Shown piece after piece: positions 34,214-42,981 of a stretch of 64,000 nucleotides of DNA. The translations under genes and the position numbers were made by a program. The notes below the pieces were generated by a model. That model was not told where the DNA came from. It saw only the letters and a list, made by a program, of their open reading frames with translations, and searched no databases. The stretch is from Sporosarcina sp. 6E9 (GTDB lineage Bacteria > Bacillota > Bacilli > Bacillales_A > Planococcaceae). The DNA is taken from the NCBI RefSeq assembly GCF_017921835.1, contig NZ_JAGEMN010000001.1, positions 1,481,874 to 1,545,873 of the forward strand, in the 5' to 3' direction. Every line of letters starts with the position of its first letter. Position 1 is the first letter of the stretch.

Positions 34214-35398
34214 TTATTTACGGCGTTGACGGTTACGTAAAAACGTTGGAATATCTAATCCGTCATCGGCGTGGTTATTTTGTTGTTGACGAACAGGCTC
34301 TGGTTCTTGTTGTTGGTACTGCTCCTGCTCCTCACGTCGTGGTTGTTGACGTGGACGTTCAATCTGCTGTTCACGAGGTTGCGGACGACTCTGAGTCGTT
34401 GCACTGAAGCCAGAGCTTCTTGTAGGGCGTGTTGCGACTAATTGCTCCTCAGTAAACCCTGTTGCAATGACCGTTACGATAATTTCATCTTTTAAGTTAT
34501 CATTAATGACAGAACCGAAAATCATGTTGACATCTTCATCCGATGCAGACGCAACAATATCCGCCGCTTCTTGTACTTCAAAGAGACTCAGATTCGATCC
34601 ACCCGTAATATTCATTAGAACACCTTTTGCACCATCGATAGACGTTTCAAGCAATGGACTTGAAATGGCTTTTTTGGCTGCTTCTGAAGCACGGTTTTCT
34701 CCTGTTGAAACACCAATCCCCATTAGCGCTGAACCCTTATTTGACATGATTGTTTTTACGTCAGCAAAGTCAAGGTTTATTAGGCCAGGGACCGCAATTA
34801 AATCAGAGATACCTTGTACACCTTGTCGAAGTACATTATCCGCTTCGCGGAACGCTTCGAGCATTGGCGTGTTTTTATCGACAATTTCGAGTAATTTATC
34901 ATTCGGAATAACAATTAGCGTATCTACGGATTCCTTCATCGCAGTAATACCGCCAATGGCTTGCGTTTGACGTTTGCGTCCTTCAAAAGTAAATGGTCTA
35001 GTTACTACACCTACCGTTAGCGCACCTAGCTCCTTTGCAACTTGAGCGATTACCGGCGCAGCACCTGTACCTGTACCCCCGCCCATTCCGGCAGTCACAA
35101 ACACCATATCTGCACCACGTAGTGCCTCTTCAATTTGTTCCTTACTTTCATCCGCTGCCTTTTTCCCAACTTCTGGATTAGCTCCAGCGCCAAGACCGCG
35201 CGTTAGTTTCGTTCCAATTTGTAATTTAACTTCTGCAGATGATAGATTGAGTGCCTGAGCATCTGTATTCACCGCGATGAACTCTACGCCTTCTACTCCA
35301 TGCTCTATCATTCGGTTTACAGCATTATTCCCCCCGCCTCCAACGCCTATTACTTTTATGACTGCGAGTGAGTCATCGTTCGTTTCAAATTCTAGCAT
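34214..35398 (-). CDS. ftsZ: Cell division GTPase FtsZ
   Basis: Tubulin homologue forming the Z ring. 394 residues: GTP-binding signature GGGTGTG at 106-112, T7 loop with [10 protein letters not shown], a glutamine/arginine-rich unstructured linker (about 325-378) and the conserved C-terminal peptide [15 protein letters not shown] used by FtsA and SepF. ftsA-ftsZ order is normal; the gap between them is 50 bases. Confidence 0.98.
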   Translation of the reverse strand: MLEFETNDDSLAVIKVIGVGGGGNNAVNRMIEHGVEGVEFIAVNTDAQALNLSSAEVKLQIGTKLTRGLGAGANPEVGKKAADESKEQIEEALRGADMVFVTAGMGGGTGTGAAPVIAQVAKELGALTVGVVTRPFTFEGRKRQTQAIGGITAMKESVDTLIVIPNDKLLEIVDKNTPMLEAFREADNVLRQGVQGISDLIAVPGLINLDFADVKTIMSNKGSALMGIGVSTGENRASEAAKKAISSPLLETSIDGAKGVLMNITGGSNLSLFEVQEAADIVASASDEDVNMIFGSVINDNLKDEIIVTVIATGFTEEQLVATRPTRSSGFSATTQSRPQPREQQIERPRQQPRREEQEQYQQQEPEPVRQQQNNHADDGLDIPTFLRNRQRRK

Positions 35399-35448
35399 CG
35401 TTACTCCTCCTTATCCTACTTACAAGATTGTTCGTTTATAGTATTCAA

Positions 35449-36732
35449 TTATTCGAAAAAGTTATCGAAAACTTTCTTTGCCCGATTAAACAAACCAGGT
35501 TTGTTTGCATGTTTTCTTTCAGGTTGTCTATTCGAGTGGGTATGCGTTGTTGCAGATGCCTCGACAAGCGAAGCGGGCGGCGCATCGGAAGTTGCACCAA
35601 AATAAGCCTCATGCATATAAGCATATTGGATAAGCCCGACTGCAGTCGTATACATTGGTTCCCTTACACCAATGAATTCTGGTGTATGTACACGAACGCG
35701 CGATTTTAATATATGTCTAGCTAACTGAAGAATTCCGTCAAGCTTTGTAATTCCACCAGTTAAAACTACTCCGCCAGGCAAATCATGAACCCCCATCTTA
35801 TATAGTTCTTCTAAGACAAGTTCAAAGAGCTCTGCTAATCTTACTTCAATAATCTCTGATATGTACCTTTGGCTGTATTGATCCTTTGAGTCGGCTCCGA
35901 TTACCGGAACCTCGAAAAGTTCATCGTCAGAGGCATCATCATAAAATGCATGGCCATATTGATGTTTGATTTTCCTAGCTTGTTCGGTTGGTGTTTTTAA
36001 AATAATCGATAAATCTTTTGTTATGTGGTCACCACCGACAGGTATAACGCTTGTAGACATGAATCGATCATCACCAAAAATCGAAATGGTCGTCGAACCT
36101 CCACCTATATCGATAAATGCAGTTCCGTGATTTTTTTCATCATCTGAGAGCGCAAATGTTCCCGCAGCCAAAGGCTGTAAAAAGATATCGCGTATTGTTA
36201 ATCCGGCGCGTTCAACGCATCGTAAGATATTATGAAGTAAGGTCTTAGATGTGGTAAACAACGTTCCGTCCATTTCTAAACGGACGCCAATCATACCTCT
36301 CGGATCTGTTATTTCTCCATAATCATCTACTATAAATTGTTTTGGGATAATATTAACAATTTCTCGTTCTGGAGGAACAGACATCACTTGGGCCGATTGC
36401 ATAACCCGATCAAGATCCTCGTCTGTAATTTCGCGATTCTCTGAACTAACCGCTACTACGCCTTTAACGTCTTGAAGTACAACTCCATTGGCTGGTATGC
36501 CTAGAATTACTTCATGAATTTGCATACCTGTCATTCGCTCAGCTTGGTCAACAGCTTTTTTAATCGATTCGACAGTGGCGTCAATATCAATTATTGTTCC
36601 TTTGCGAATTCCGGCTGATTGAACGTTCCCTACTCCAATAACATGTAGAGTCCCGCCATCAACTTCACCAATTAGTACTTTTACTGATGATGATCCTATA
36701 TCTAATGAAACGTACAATTCTGATTGGTTCAA
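35449..36732 (-). CDS. ftsA: Cell division protein FtsA
   Basis: Actin-like membrane tether of the Z ring. 427 residues with ATP-binding segments DIGSSSVKVLIGE (11-23) and FIDIGGGSTTISIF, and a C-terminal amphipathic helix (NRAKKVFDNFFE). TTGGAGGTG precedes the start. An extended -10 promoter lies just upstream. Confidence 0.97.
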   Translation of the reverse strand: MNQSELYVSLDIGSSSVKVLIGEVDGGTLHVIGVGNVQSAGIRKGTIIDIDATVESIKKAVDQAERMTGMQIHEVILGIPANGVVLQDVKGVVAVSSENREITDEDLDRVMQSAQVMSVPPEREIVNIIPKQFIVDDYGEITDPRGMIGVRLEMDGTLFTTSKTLLHNILRCVERAGLTIRDIFLQPLAAGTFALSDDEKNHGTAFIDIGGGSTTISIFGDDRFMSTSVIPVGGDHITKDLSIILKTPTEQARKIKHQYGHAFYDDASDDELFEVPVIGADSKDQYSQRYISEIIEVRLAELFELVLEELYKMGVHDLPGGVVLTGGITKLDGILQLARHILKSRVRVHTPEFIGVREPMYTTAVGLIQYAYMHEAYFGATSDAPPASLVEASATTHTHSNRQPERKHANKPGLFNRAKKVFDNFFE

Positions 36733-36776
36733 TGACTGGCACCTCCAAATTCAATTGTTATATACCATTCTATTGC

Positions 36777-36785
36777 ATTATAACA
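36777..36785 (-). promoter_or_regulatory. Extended -10 promoter for ftsA-ftsZ
   Basis: TGTTATAAT on the minus strand, a perfect TGnTATAAT, about 45 bases before the ftsA start. The -35 is poor. Confidence 0.6.
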
Positions 36786-36826
36786 GTATTGTCTAAATAA
36801 TTTTGGCATAATGTAAATGTTTCCTT

Positions 36827-37204
36827 TCATTTGGCATTTTCCACATTGGAATCTTGTCTTTTTTCCGTCCATTTGGCAAGAAGAATTCTACGGATAACCG
36901 CGATATTTTGAAATAATCGTACACCAAATGCAAATATAGCTGCTAAATATAAGTCTACGCCAAGATGTACGCCCAAAAATGCAAGACCAGCTGCAAGCGC
37001 GATGTTAAAGAAAAATCCTGAAACAAATACCTTATCATCATACACTTGCTGTAAATGGGCGCGTATACCGCCAAACAAAGTATCCAGCGCAGCTAGAACG
37101 GCGATCGATAAGTAATTGCCATAAACTTGCGGGATATGTAGATCTGATAATAGTCCAAGCGTTACACCAAGTATCAACCCTAAAATTGGCAACCACATGG
37201 TCAT
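36827..37204 (-). CDS. sbp: Small basic membrane protein Sbp (DUF1290)
   Basis: 125-residue integral membrane protein with about four hydrophobic segments, homologous to B. subtilis Sbp, which sits at this place before ftsA. Function unknown. Starts within the ylxX stop (4-base overlap). Confidence 0.9.
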   Translation of the reverse strand: MTMWLPILGLILGVTLGLLSDLHIPQVYGNYLSIAVLAALDTLFGGIRAHLQQVYDDKVFVSGFFFNIALAAGLAFLGVHLGVDLYLAAIFAFGVRLFQNIAVIRRILLAKWTEKRQDSNVENAK

Positions 37205-37914
37205 TCCCCTTTCGGCAATTCTTTTAAGAACAAATTAGTGTATCGCTCTTTCCAGCCACGGATTTTAATTTCATTCTTAGGCTCACCAATTTCTAAGTTT
37301 AAATTATCAAGATAAAAATCATCATGAATTTCTGAAGCATGCAATGTATTAAAAAGTTTTTCAGCGTCAGCGAAGGTTTGGGTTATAATCTTCAAATTTA
37401 TTGGTGGGACCGATACATTCAAGCCATCCACAGTTGTTTTTCCGTTAATATCCCGAATTGAACTTAACGTGGTGAATCTTTTTCCGTCAATTTCGATAGA
37501 ATTTCCTTTTATGCGATTTATCTCATTAATAAAGCGCGTTAGTAAGTCTGGGGAAATTCCCTCAATAGGCAACCCGAATGCTACACTTTCCATGGAAGGA
37601 CGTATTTGAATGACCAACCCTGGGCCTTCGATATCCGTCATGCCCGCTTGTTCATAAAGGTTGTCCACTGTTTCCAAAAGTACTTTTCCGGCATTTTCTT
37701 CTTTTGAAGCTTCGTATGTATCGATTGTCTTATCCAATTCGCGGAGGTCACTTAGTAATTCAGAGTGGATTTTCTTTTCGGCAGCTAATTCCTGCCGAAT
37801 TGCCCAAACGTCTCGTGTATCACGCACTTCAGGTTTTTTCACTGTATTATACTGAACAGCAACCATAAACCCTACTATGAGCAAAACAATCGAGAATTTG
37901 AATTGATTTCGCAC
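37201..37914 (-). CDS. ylxX: DUF881 family protein YlxX
   Basis: 237 residues: one N-terminal membrane helix (about 6-24), a coiled-coil (35-85), then the DUF881 extracytoplasmic domain beginning IEGPGLVIQI. Paralogous to the next gene upstream. Division cluster location suggests an envelope role; no biochemical function is known to me. Confidence 0.85.
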   Translation of the reverse strand: MRNQFKFSIVLLIVGFMVAVQYNTVKKPEVRDTRDVWAIRQELAAEKKIHSELLSDLRELDKTIDTYEASKEENAGKVLLETVDNLYEQAGMTDIEGPGLVIQIRPSMESVAFGLPIEGISPDLLTRFINEINRIKGNSIEIDGKRFTTLSSIRDINGKTTVDGLNVSVPPINLKIITQTFADAEKLFNTLHASEIHDDFYLDNLNLEIGEPKNEIKIRGWKERYTNLFLKELPKGE

Positions 37915-37939
37915 CTGGGCTTCCTCCTTCGCGTCTAGC

Positions 37940-38656
37940 TTATTCCCCCAAAGCCGCCAATTTCATTTCTTTAATTTGCTCTGTCGTAACGACAATGTTA
38001 TCGCGTATTAAACCGTCGATAACCCCTCCCTTTAAATATAAAGAAGAAGCTAGTACATCTGAATCACCGATGGCTTCGATTACAAATGGAGCCGGAAATG
38101 TTTTTCCATCCACCGTAATCACCGGGCCTGTACACTTTATAAAGGAGTTTGCTGTAATCCGTTGACCATTGATTGACAAACCTTGCGCCCCTGAGATTCT
38201 TAATTCATTTATAACTTTAAAAATGTGACTCTCATGGACAATATAATCATTTGGATTTTGTTCTACTGGATCATAATCCGCATCTTTCAGTATTATTTTG
38301 ATACCCGGACCAGTAGCAGGAATTACACCAAGCAGCAAGCGAAGATCTTTTGCTTCTTCAACTAAGTCAGCATGAGCTTTCTCCTTAGCGGAAAATGATT
38401 GCTCATAGGACCGTATACCTTCCTGCTTGACGCCGATTTCATCGGAAAGTTCCTTATTTCGTTCTTTTTGTAAAATTAATTCTTCTCGATATTTTTCTTC
38501 CGCTAAGAATGAATCAGATACCGGACTCATTGTCTCCTTACTTTTCCCCAATGTCTTATAGGAAAATGCAAGGATAAAACCTAGCACTAAAAATACGATT
38601 GAAAATAAAATATGCCAACCTTTTTTCCTGTAGGCATCATTCATCTTCTTCGGCAC
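37940..38656 (-). CDS. ylxW: DUF881 family protein YlxW
   Basis: 238 residues with an N-terminal membrane helix (about 14-32), coiled-coil (50-95) and a DUF881 domain starting ATGPGIKIIL. Start is GTG 38656 with GGAGGG 8 bases before it. It overlaps the divIB end by 20 bases. Tandem with ylxX, as in B. subtilis. Confidence 0.85.
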   Translation of the reverse strand: MPKKMNDAYRKKGWHILFSIVFLVLGFILAFSYKTLGKSKETMSPVSDSFLAEEKYREELILQKERNKELSDEIGVKQEGIRSYEQSFSAKEKAHADLVEEAKDLRLLLGVIPATGPGIKIILKDADYDPVEQNPNDYIVHESHIFKVINELRISGAQGLSINGQRITANSFIKCTGPVITVDGKTFPAPFVIEAIGDSDVLASSLYLKGGVIDGLIRDNIVVTTEQIKEMKLAALGE

Positions 38657-39425
38657 TCACATCGCCCTCCTCACTTATACCGTATACTTTACTATATGGC
38701 GTGAAAAATGTGCCGACTTCCATATCGATTACGCCTTTTTCGTGATCATGCAATTGTGCTGTGATTTCTGGATAATAAGCCATCTTTTCAGCGAAAGTCG
38801 AAATCATGGCACGCACTTCGTATCCATCATACATAAAAATCGTCAAGTCTGTTGAGCCATGTTTATCGTCATTCATAATGATTTCTGAAATTAATTGATA
38901 GACATTATTTTCTATCTTTAAGAGTTGCTTCGTTATTTTCTTCCTGCTCACGGAATCGTCAAAACCATTTAGGATAGGAGCTTTGTCACTTGGCTTTAAT
39001 TCATCTGCTGAAAATGTTTCGCCATTTGCAAGTAATAACTTAAATTGACCTTCCTTTTCCAAATAGCCTATCGTATTCCATTCAGTAATATTAATATCAA
39101 TATCATTAAGCCATTTTCGAGTAATAGAAACTTCTTTTACAGTTTCGAGGTTGCCAAGAACTTCCTCGGTCTTATTTCTGGTAAATCCCCAAAAAGACTT
39201 GTCCTTTATTAGACCGCTCGTTTCTATGTAAAATTCTTTATCATGTAAATTATTCCCTGTCACTGTTACATTATTAATTTTGCTGAAGGGTGATTGAAAA
39301 TAAAGAATGACGAGGAGAGCTAAAGCAAAGATTGACAATATAAAGATGAATTTTTTATTGGTTCTTCTGCGCCTTTTCTCCCGCATTGACGGAATTCGTT
39401 CTTCTATATCGATGACTTTCTCCAT
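38637..39425 (-). CDS. divIB: Cell division protein DivIB (FtsQ)
   Basis: Bitopic divisome protein. 262 residues: basic cytoplasmic tail, membrane helix (about 27-45), POTRA domain starting INNVTVTGNNLHD, then the beta domain and an acidic C-terminus. In B. subtilis murG and murB precede it; here spoVE lies directly upstream 19 bases away. Confidence 0.94.
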   Translation of the reverse strand: MEKVIDIEERIPSMREKRRRRTNKKFIFILSIFALALLVILYFQSPFSKINNVTVTGNNLHDKEFYIETSGLIKDKSFWGFTRNKTEEVLGNLETVKEVSITRKWLNDIDINITEWNTIGYLEKEGQFKLLLANGETFSADELKPSDKAPILNGFDDSVSRKKITKQLLKIENNVYQLISEIIMNDDKHGSTDLTIFMYDGYEVRAMISTFAEKMAYYPEITAQLHDHEKGVIDMEVGTFFTPYSKVYGISEEGDVSAEEDE

Positions 39426-39444
39426 ATTGCTCCCCTCCTATTCA

Positions 39445-40512
39445 CTATGTTTTTTCATTCATAAAATGCATGACTACTCCAACTGCTATCCAAGTCGTCA
39501 TAAGTGATGAACCACCATAACTGATAAACGGCAGCGTCACCCCCGTGACTGGCAATAAACCTGAAACTACACCGATGTTTAAAAAGGTTTGGAATAGAAT
39601 CATTGACCCCATACCGGTTACAGCAAGAAATGAAAAGCGGTCCTTTGATCTTATGGCAATTCCAAATGTTGCTACGAGAAGCACTATGAATAATGAAATT
39701 ATTATCGTAGCCCCTAAAAACCCTGACTCTTCTGCAATAATCGAGAAGATGAAATCATTCTGAGGCTCAGGCAAATACAAATACTTTTGCCGACTATTTC
39801 CATAACCATGTCCAAAAAGGCCACCTGGAGCAATTGCAAATAAGGACTGTATGCCTTGAAATCCAGTGCCCAGTGGGTCGTTCCATGGATCGATATATGA
39901 TTTTATGCGATCGAGTCGATACGATGCCGCTGCGATTAACCCGATAAATGCAACCAAACCTGTAACACCAATTATTGTAAAAAAACGTAATGAATAACCG
40001 GCTACAAATAACACGATGAACGCTGAAACGACTAGAATGACAGTTGAACCAAGGTCGGGTTGTAACATGATTAACCCGGCTGGCAGTAAAATAATACCTA
40101 TATCCTTAAGATTGAAGACGTATTTTCCTTTGCTTCTAAACCGAAGACTACTTGCAAGTTTAGTAATCACAGTTATTTTAGCAAATTCCGCTGGTTGTAA
40201 ACTCAACGGACCAAATACAATCCAACTTTGTGAACCATTACGAAAAGCACCAATACCGGGTATCTTAACTGCGATTAGGGCCACTATCACAAGCCAATAA
40301 ATAATCGTCCACGTTTTTTCTTTTGATGTCAGCGGGCTTTTCATGATAAATAATGCAATGCCCATGGATACTACCATATGAATCGATTGTTTGATAATAA
40401 AAGGAGAAGAATTTGCGTAATAAACGGTACCCCAATAAGAACCTGCGGAATGGACAAAAGCCAATCCTATACACGATAATGCGATTGCCGATAAGACAAA
40501 CGCTATCTTCAA
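39445..40512 (-). CDS. spoVE: SEDS peptidoglycan glycosyltransferase, SpoVE/FtsW
   Basis: Polymerises lipid II. 355 residues, about ten membrane helices, with the SEDS segment PEPQNDFIFSIIAEE carrying the catalytic Asp, DPWNDPLGTGFQ, and the C-terminal LPFISYGGSS. Start is TTG 40512; a stop codon four codons upstream limits alternatives. The position in the cluster suggests SpoVE, but FtsW function cannot be excluded. Confidence 0.88.
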   Translation of the reverse strand: MKIAFVLSAIALSCIGLAFVHSAGSYWGTVYYANSSPFIIKQSIHMVVSMGIALFIMKSPLTSKEKTWTIIYWLVIVALIAVKIPGIGAFRNGSQSWIVFGPLSLQPAEFAKITVITKLASSLRFRSKGKYVFNLKDIGIILLPAGLIMLQPDLGSTVILVVSAFIVLFVAGYSLRFFTIIGVTGLVAFIGLIAAASYRLDRIKSYIDPWNDPLGTGFQGIQSLFAIAPGGLFGHGYGNSRQKYLYLPEPQNDFIFSIIAEESGFLGATIIISLFIVLLVATFGIAIRSKDRFSFLAVTGMGSMILFQTFLNIGVVSGLLPVTGVTLPFISYGGSSLMTTWIAVGVVMHFMNEKT

Positions 40513-40557
40513 TTTCTTTTCCAGTTAACGCATCCTTCCACGGTCAGTATTTTATAC

Positions 40558-41907
40558 TTAAAGGGACATGACTGCCTCTATAAACGCATCGCCGCGAACT
40601 TCAAAGCTGACATATTGATCCCAACTTGCGCTTGCGGGAGATAATAAAATAACATCTCCAACTTCGGAAAGGGCATGCGCAAGGCGTACGGCATCTTCCA
40701 TAGTTCCCGCATTTAATATTTGTTCAATACCGCATGAAGATGCAAATTCAGCAAATCGTTTCTGAGTTTCACCAAGCGCTACGACTGCTTTCACGTTTCC
40801 CATAAATGGTCTTAACTCTTCGAAGGAATGACCCCGGTCTAATCCGCCAGCTATCAATATAGTCGGCACGTCAAAAGCAGCAAGCGCGCTTTTGGTAGCC
40901 AATGTATTGGTAGCTTTAGAGTCATTGAAATATTTTCTGCCTTGTAACTCTTTCACATACTGCATCCGGTGCTTAACCCCTGTAAATGATGCTAACACAT
41001 CTTCAATCGCATCTTTATTACAACCCATTAATATTGCGGCTGCTGTTGCAGATAAAATATTTTCAAGATTATGCTGCCCTGGCAATTTAATAATAGAACG
41101 GTTAATAAAAGGCGTCCCGTTCCAATATATATAAGTTTCATCGACAGATATACCGATTTCTTTTTTCTCACTAACTGAAAAAGGAATTAATATCGCCCGT
41201 GATTTCATGGCAATCTCGCGAACGGCTTCTTGTTCCTCATTGTATATAAAAAAGTCATCTTCAAGCTGATTATTCGTGATTTCTGCTTTTGCTTCAGCAT
41301 AAGCATCCGATGTTCCGTGATAATCTAGATGCGCATCATAAATATTTGTCAAAATCGCTATTTTCGGTCTAAATGTTTCTGTCCCCATAAGTTGGAAGGA
41401 GGATGCTTCAAGCACAATGACATCGTTCGGAGTTGCATGTTCTGCAACTGAACAGGATACTGTACCAATATTCCCCGCAATTAATGGACGCTTTTTACCA
41501 ATGCTAAGCATATGAAACAGCAAGGTTGTTGTTGTTGTCTTGCCATTTGACCCCGTTATTCCGATGATTTGCGCTTCGCTAATTTTATAGGCAAGCTCGA
41601 TTTCCGTCCAAACTGGAATTTCCCTTTTGATTGCGTCCATAACCACTGGATTGGTATAAGGTATGCCTGGATTTTTAATGACTAAACTAAATCCTTCATC
41701 TAAAATCCCTATAGGATGACCACCACAAATAACTGAAATATCATCAGCTCGTAACTCTGCAGCTTCTTTATTCCCATTCTCAGGGGAAGAGTCATTGACA
41801 GTGATATCAGCGCCTAATGAATGGAGTAACTTCGCCACTGCATATCCACTTTTCGCAAGCCCAAGAATCAGTACTTTTTTATCTTTAAATTGCATTGTAT
41901 TCTTCAT
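40558..41907 (-). CDS. murD: UDP-N-acetylmuramoylalanine-D-glutamate ligase
   Basis: Adds D-Glu to UDP-MurNAc-Ala. 449 residues: N-terminal LGLAKSGYAVA, ATP loop GSNGKT (119-124), AEAKAEI with the carbamylated Lys, NDSKATN, and AGGLDRG. ATG 41907 with GGAGGTG 7 bases before. Confidence 0.97.
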   Translation of the reverse strand: MKNTMQFKDKKVLILGLAKSGYAVAKLLHSLGADITVNDSSPENGNKEAAELRADDISVICGGHPIGILDEGFSLVIKNPGIPYTNPVVMDAIKREIPVWTEIELAYKISEAQIIGITGSNGKTTTTTLLFHMLSIGKKRPLIAGNIGTVSCSVAEHATPNDVIVLEASSFQLMGTETFRPKIAILTNIYDAHLDYHGTSDAYAEAKAEITNNQLEDDFFIYNEEQEAVREIAMKSRAILIPFSVSEKKEIGISVDETYIYWNGTPFINRSIIKLPGQHNLENILSATAAAILMGCNKDAIEDVLASFTGVKHRMQYVKELQGRKYFNDSKATNTLATKSALAAFDVPTILIAGGLDRGHSFEELRPFMGNVKAVVALGETQKRFAEFASSCGIEQILNAGTMEDAVRLAHALSEVGDVILLSPASASWDQYVSFEVRGDAFIEAVMSL

Positions 41908-41908
41908 C

Positions 41909-42883
41909 TTATAACACCTCCAACAGTACAGGTACGATTGCCGCTAAGGCTGCAACACCCCAAAATACAAGGACAATTTTCCACTCCGACCATCCAGATA
42001 ATTCGAAATGGTGATGGATGGGGCTCATTTTAAATACCCGTTTACCTGTCAATTTAAAGCTAATGACTTGGATTATTACTGATAAGGTTTCAACGACGTA
42101 AACAATACCAACTAATAATAACAAAACTTCTTGCTTGATAAGGATTGAAATCATGGCAAGAGCTCCCCCCAGCGCTAATGAACCAGTATCGCCCATAAAC
42201 ACTCTGGCAGGCTTGCTGTTGAAGAAGAGGAAGCCAAGCATGGCACCCGAGACCACAAATGTAAATGTAGCTATATCTTCTTGCCCGTAATGAAGTGCAA
42301 GTACACCAAACGCCGCGAAGGATATTGCAGAACAACCTGCAACAAGACCATCAAGTCCGTCCGTAATATTGACAGCATTGGAAAAACCAACGAGCCAAAA
42401 TATTAGAAATGCAATATACATAATTCCAAGATCAATATTAATCGCCGTAAACGGAATAGCTACTGTTGTTTCAAACGGACCCATTTGCAACAGAAAAAAC
42501 GCAATAATCGCAACGATGATTTGGCCAATCAACTTCTGTAATGAGGTTAAACCAAGGTTTCTTTTTAACACTACAATGATGAAATCATCTAAAAATCCAA
42601 TCAATCCAAAGCCTACAAGAATTAATAACAATACAATTGTAGGTGTCGTCAAAACATCATCGTATATGTAATCCAGTATAAGGGTTGATAGGATAATTGA
42701 AGTTAGGAAAATAAGCCCGCCCATCGTCGGCGTTCCCGCCTTTTTCTGATGGGCTTTCGGGCCTTCTTCACGAATGCTTTGACCAAACTTCATTCGTCTT
42801 AGGGCTGGTATGATTAAGAACCCCGATATTATTGATATGGTAAATGCGACAGCCATTGCCGTCAACGTAGTAGCGAGTGTCAT
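41909..42883 (-). CDS. mraY: Phospho-N-acetylmuramoyl-pentapeptide transferase MraY
   Basis: Transfers phospho-MurNAc-pentapeptide to undecaprenyl phosphate, forming lipid I. 324 residues, ten membrane helices. Present: GPKAHQKKAGTPTMGG, Asp99-Asp100, NAVNITDGLDGL, MGDTGSLALGG, HHHFE. The conserved Lys three residues after the Asp pair in other MraY proteins (DDFIK) is Ile103 here. It adjoins spoVD, with murE missing. Confidence 0.95.
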   Translation of the reverse strand: MTLATTLTAMAVAFTISIISGFLIIPALRRMKFGQSIREEGPKAHQKKAGTPTMGGLIFLTSIILSTLILDYIYDDVLTTPTIVLLLILVGFGLIGFLDDFIIVVLKRNLGLTSLQKLIGQIIVAIIAFFLLQMGPFETTVAIPFTAINIDLGIMYIAFLIFWLVGFSNAVNITDGLDGLVAGCSAISFAAFGVLALHYGQEDIATFTFVVSGAMLGFLFFNSKPARVFMGDTGSLALGGALAMISILIKQEVLLLLVGIVYVVETLSVIIQVISFKLTGKRVFKMSPIHHHFELSGWSEWKIVLVFWGVAALAAIVPVLLEVL

Positions 42884-42981
42884 GATTTTTCTCCTTCTAT
42901 TTCTGAAACAGTTATGAACTTAATACTGGTTCAGACTTCGCATAAATTTTTATGGGCATTCATTGTTCATCAACCCAAATG

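Noticed and set aside
34141-34407. 88-codon plus-strand frame starting in the ftsZ terminator
   Set aside because: Antisense to the glutamine-rich linker of ftsZ and begins in a terminator stem.
34467-34970. 167-codon plus-strand frame within ftsZ
   Set aside because: A frame shadow of the strongly conserved ftsZ; low-complexity content and no start signal.
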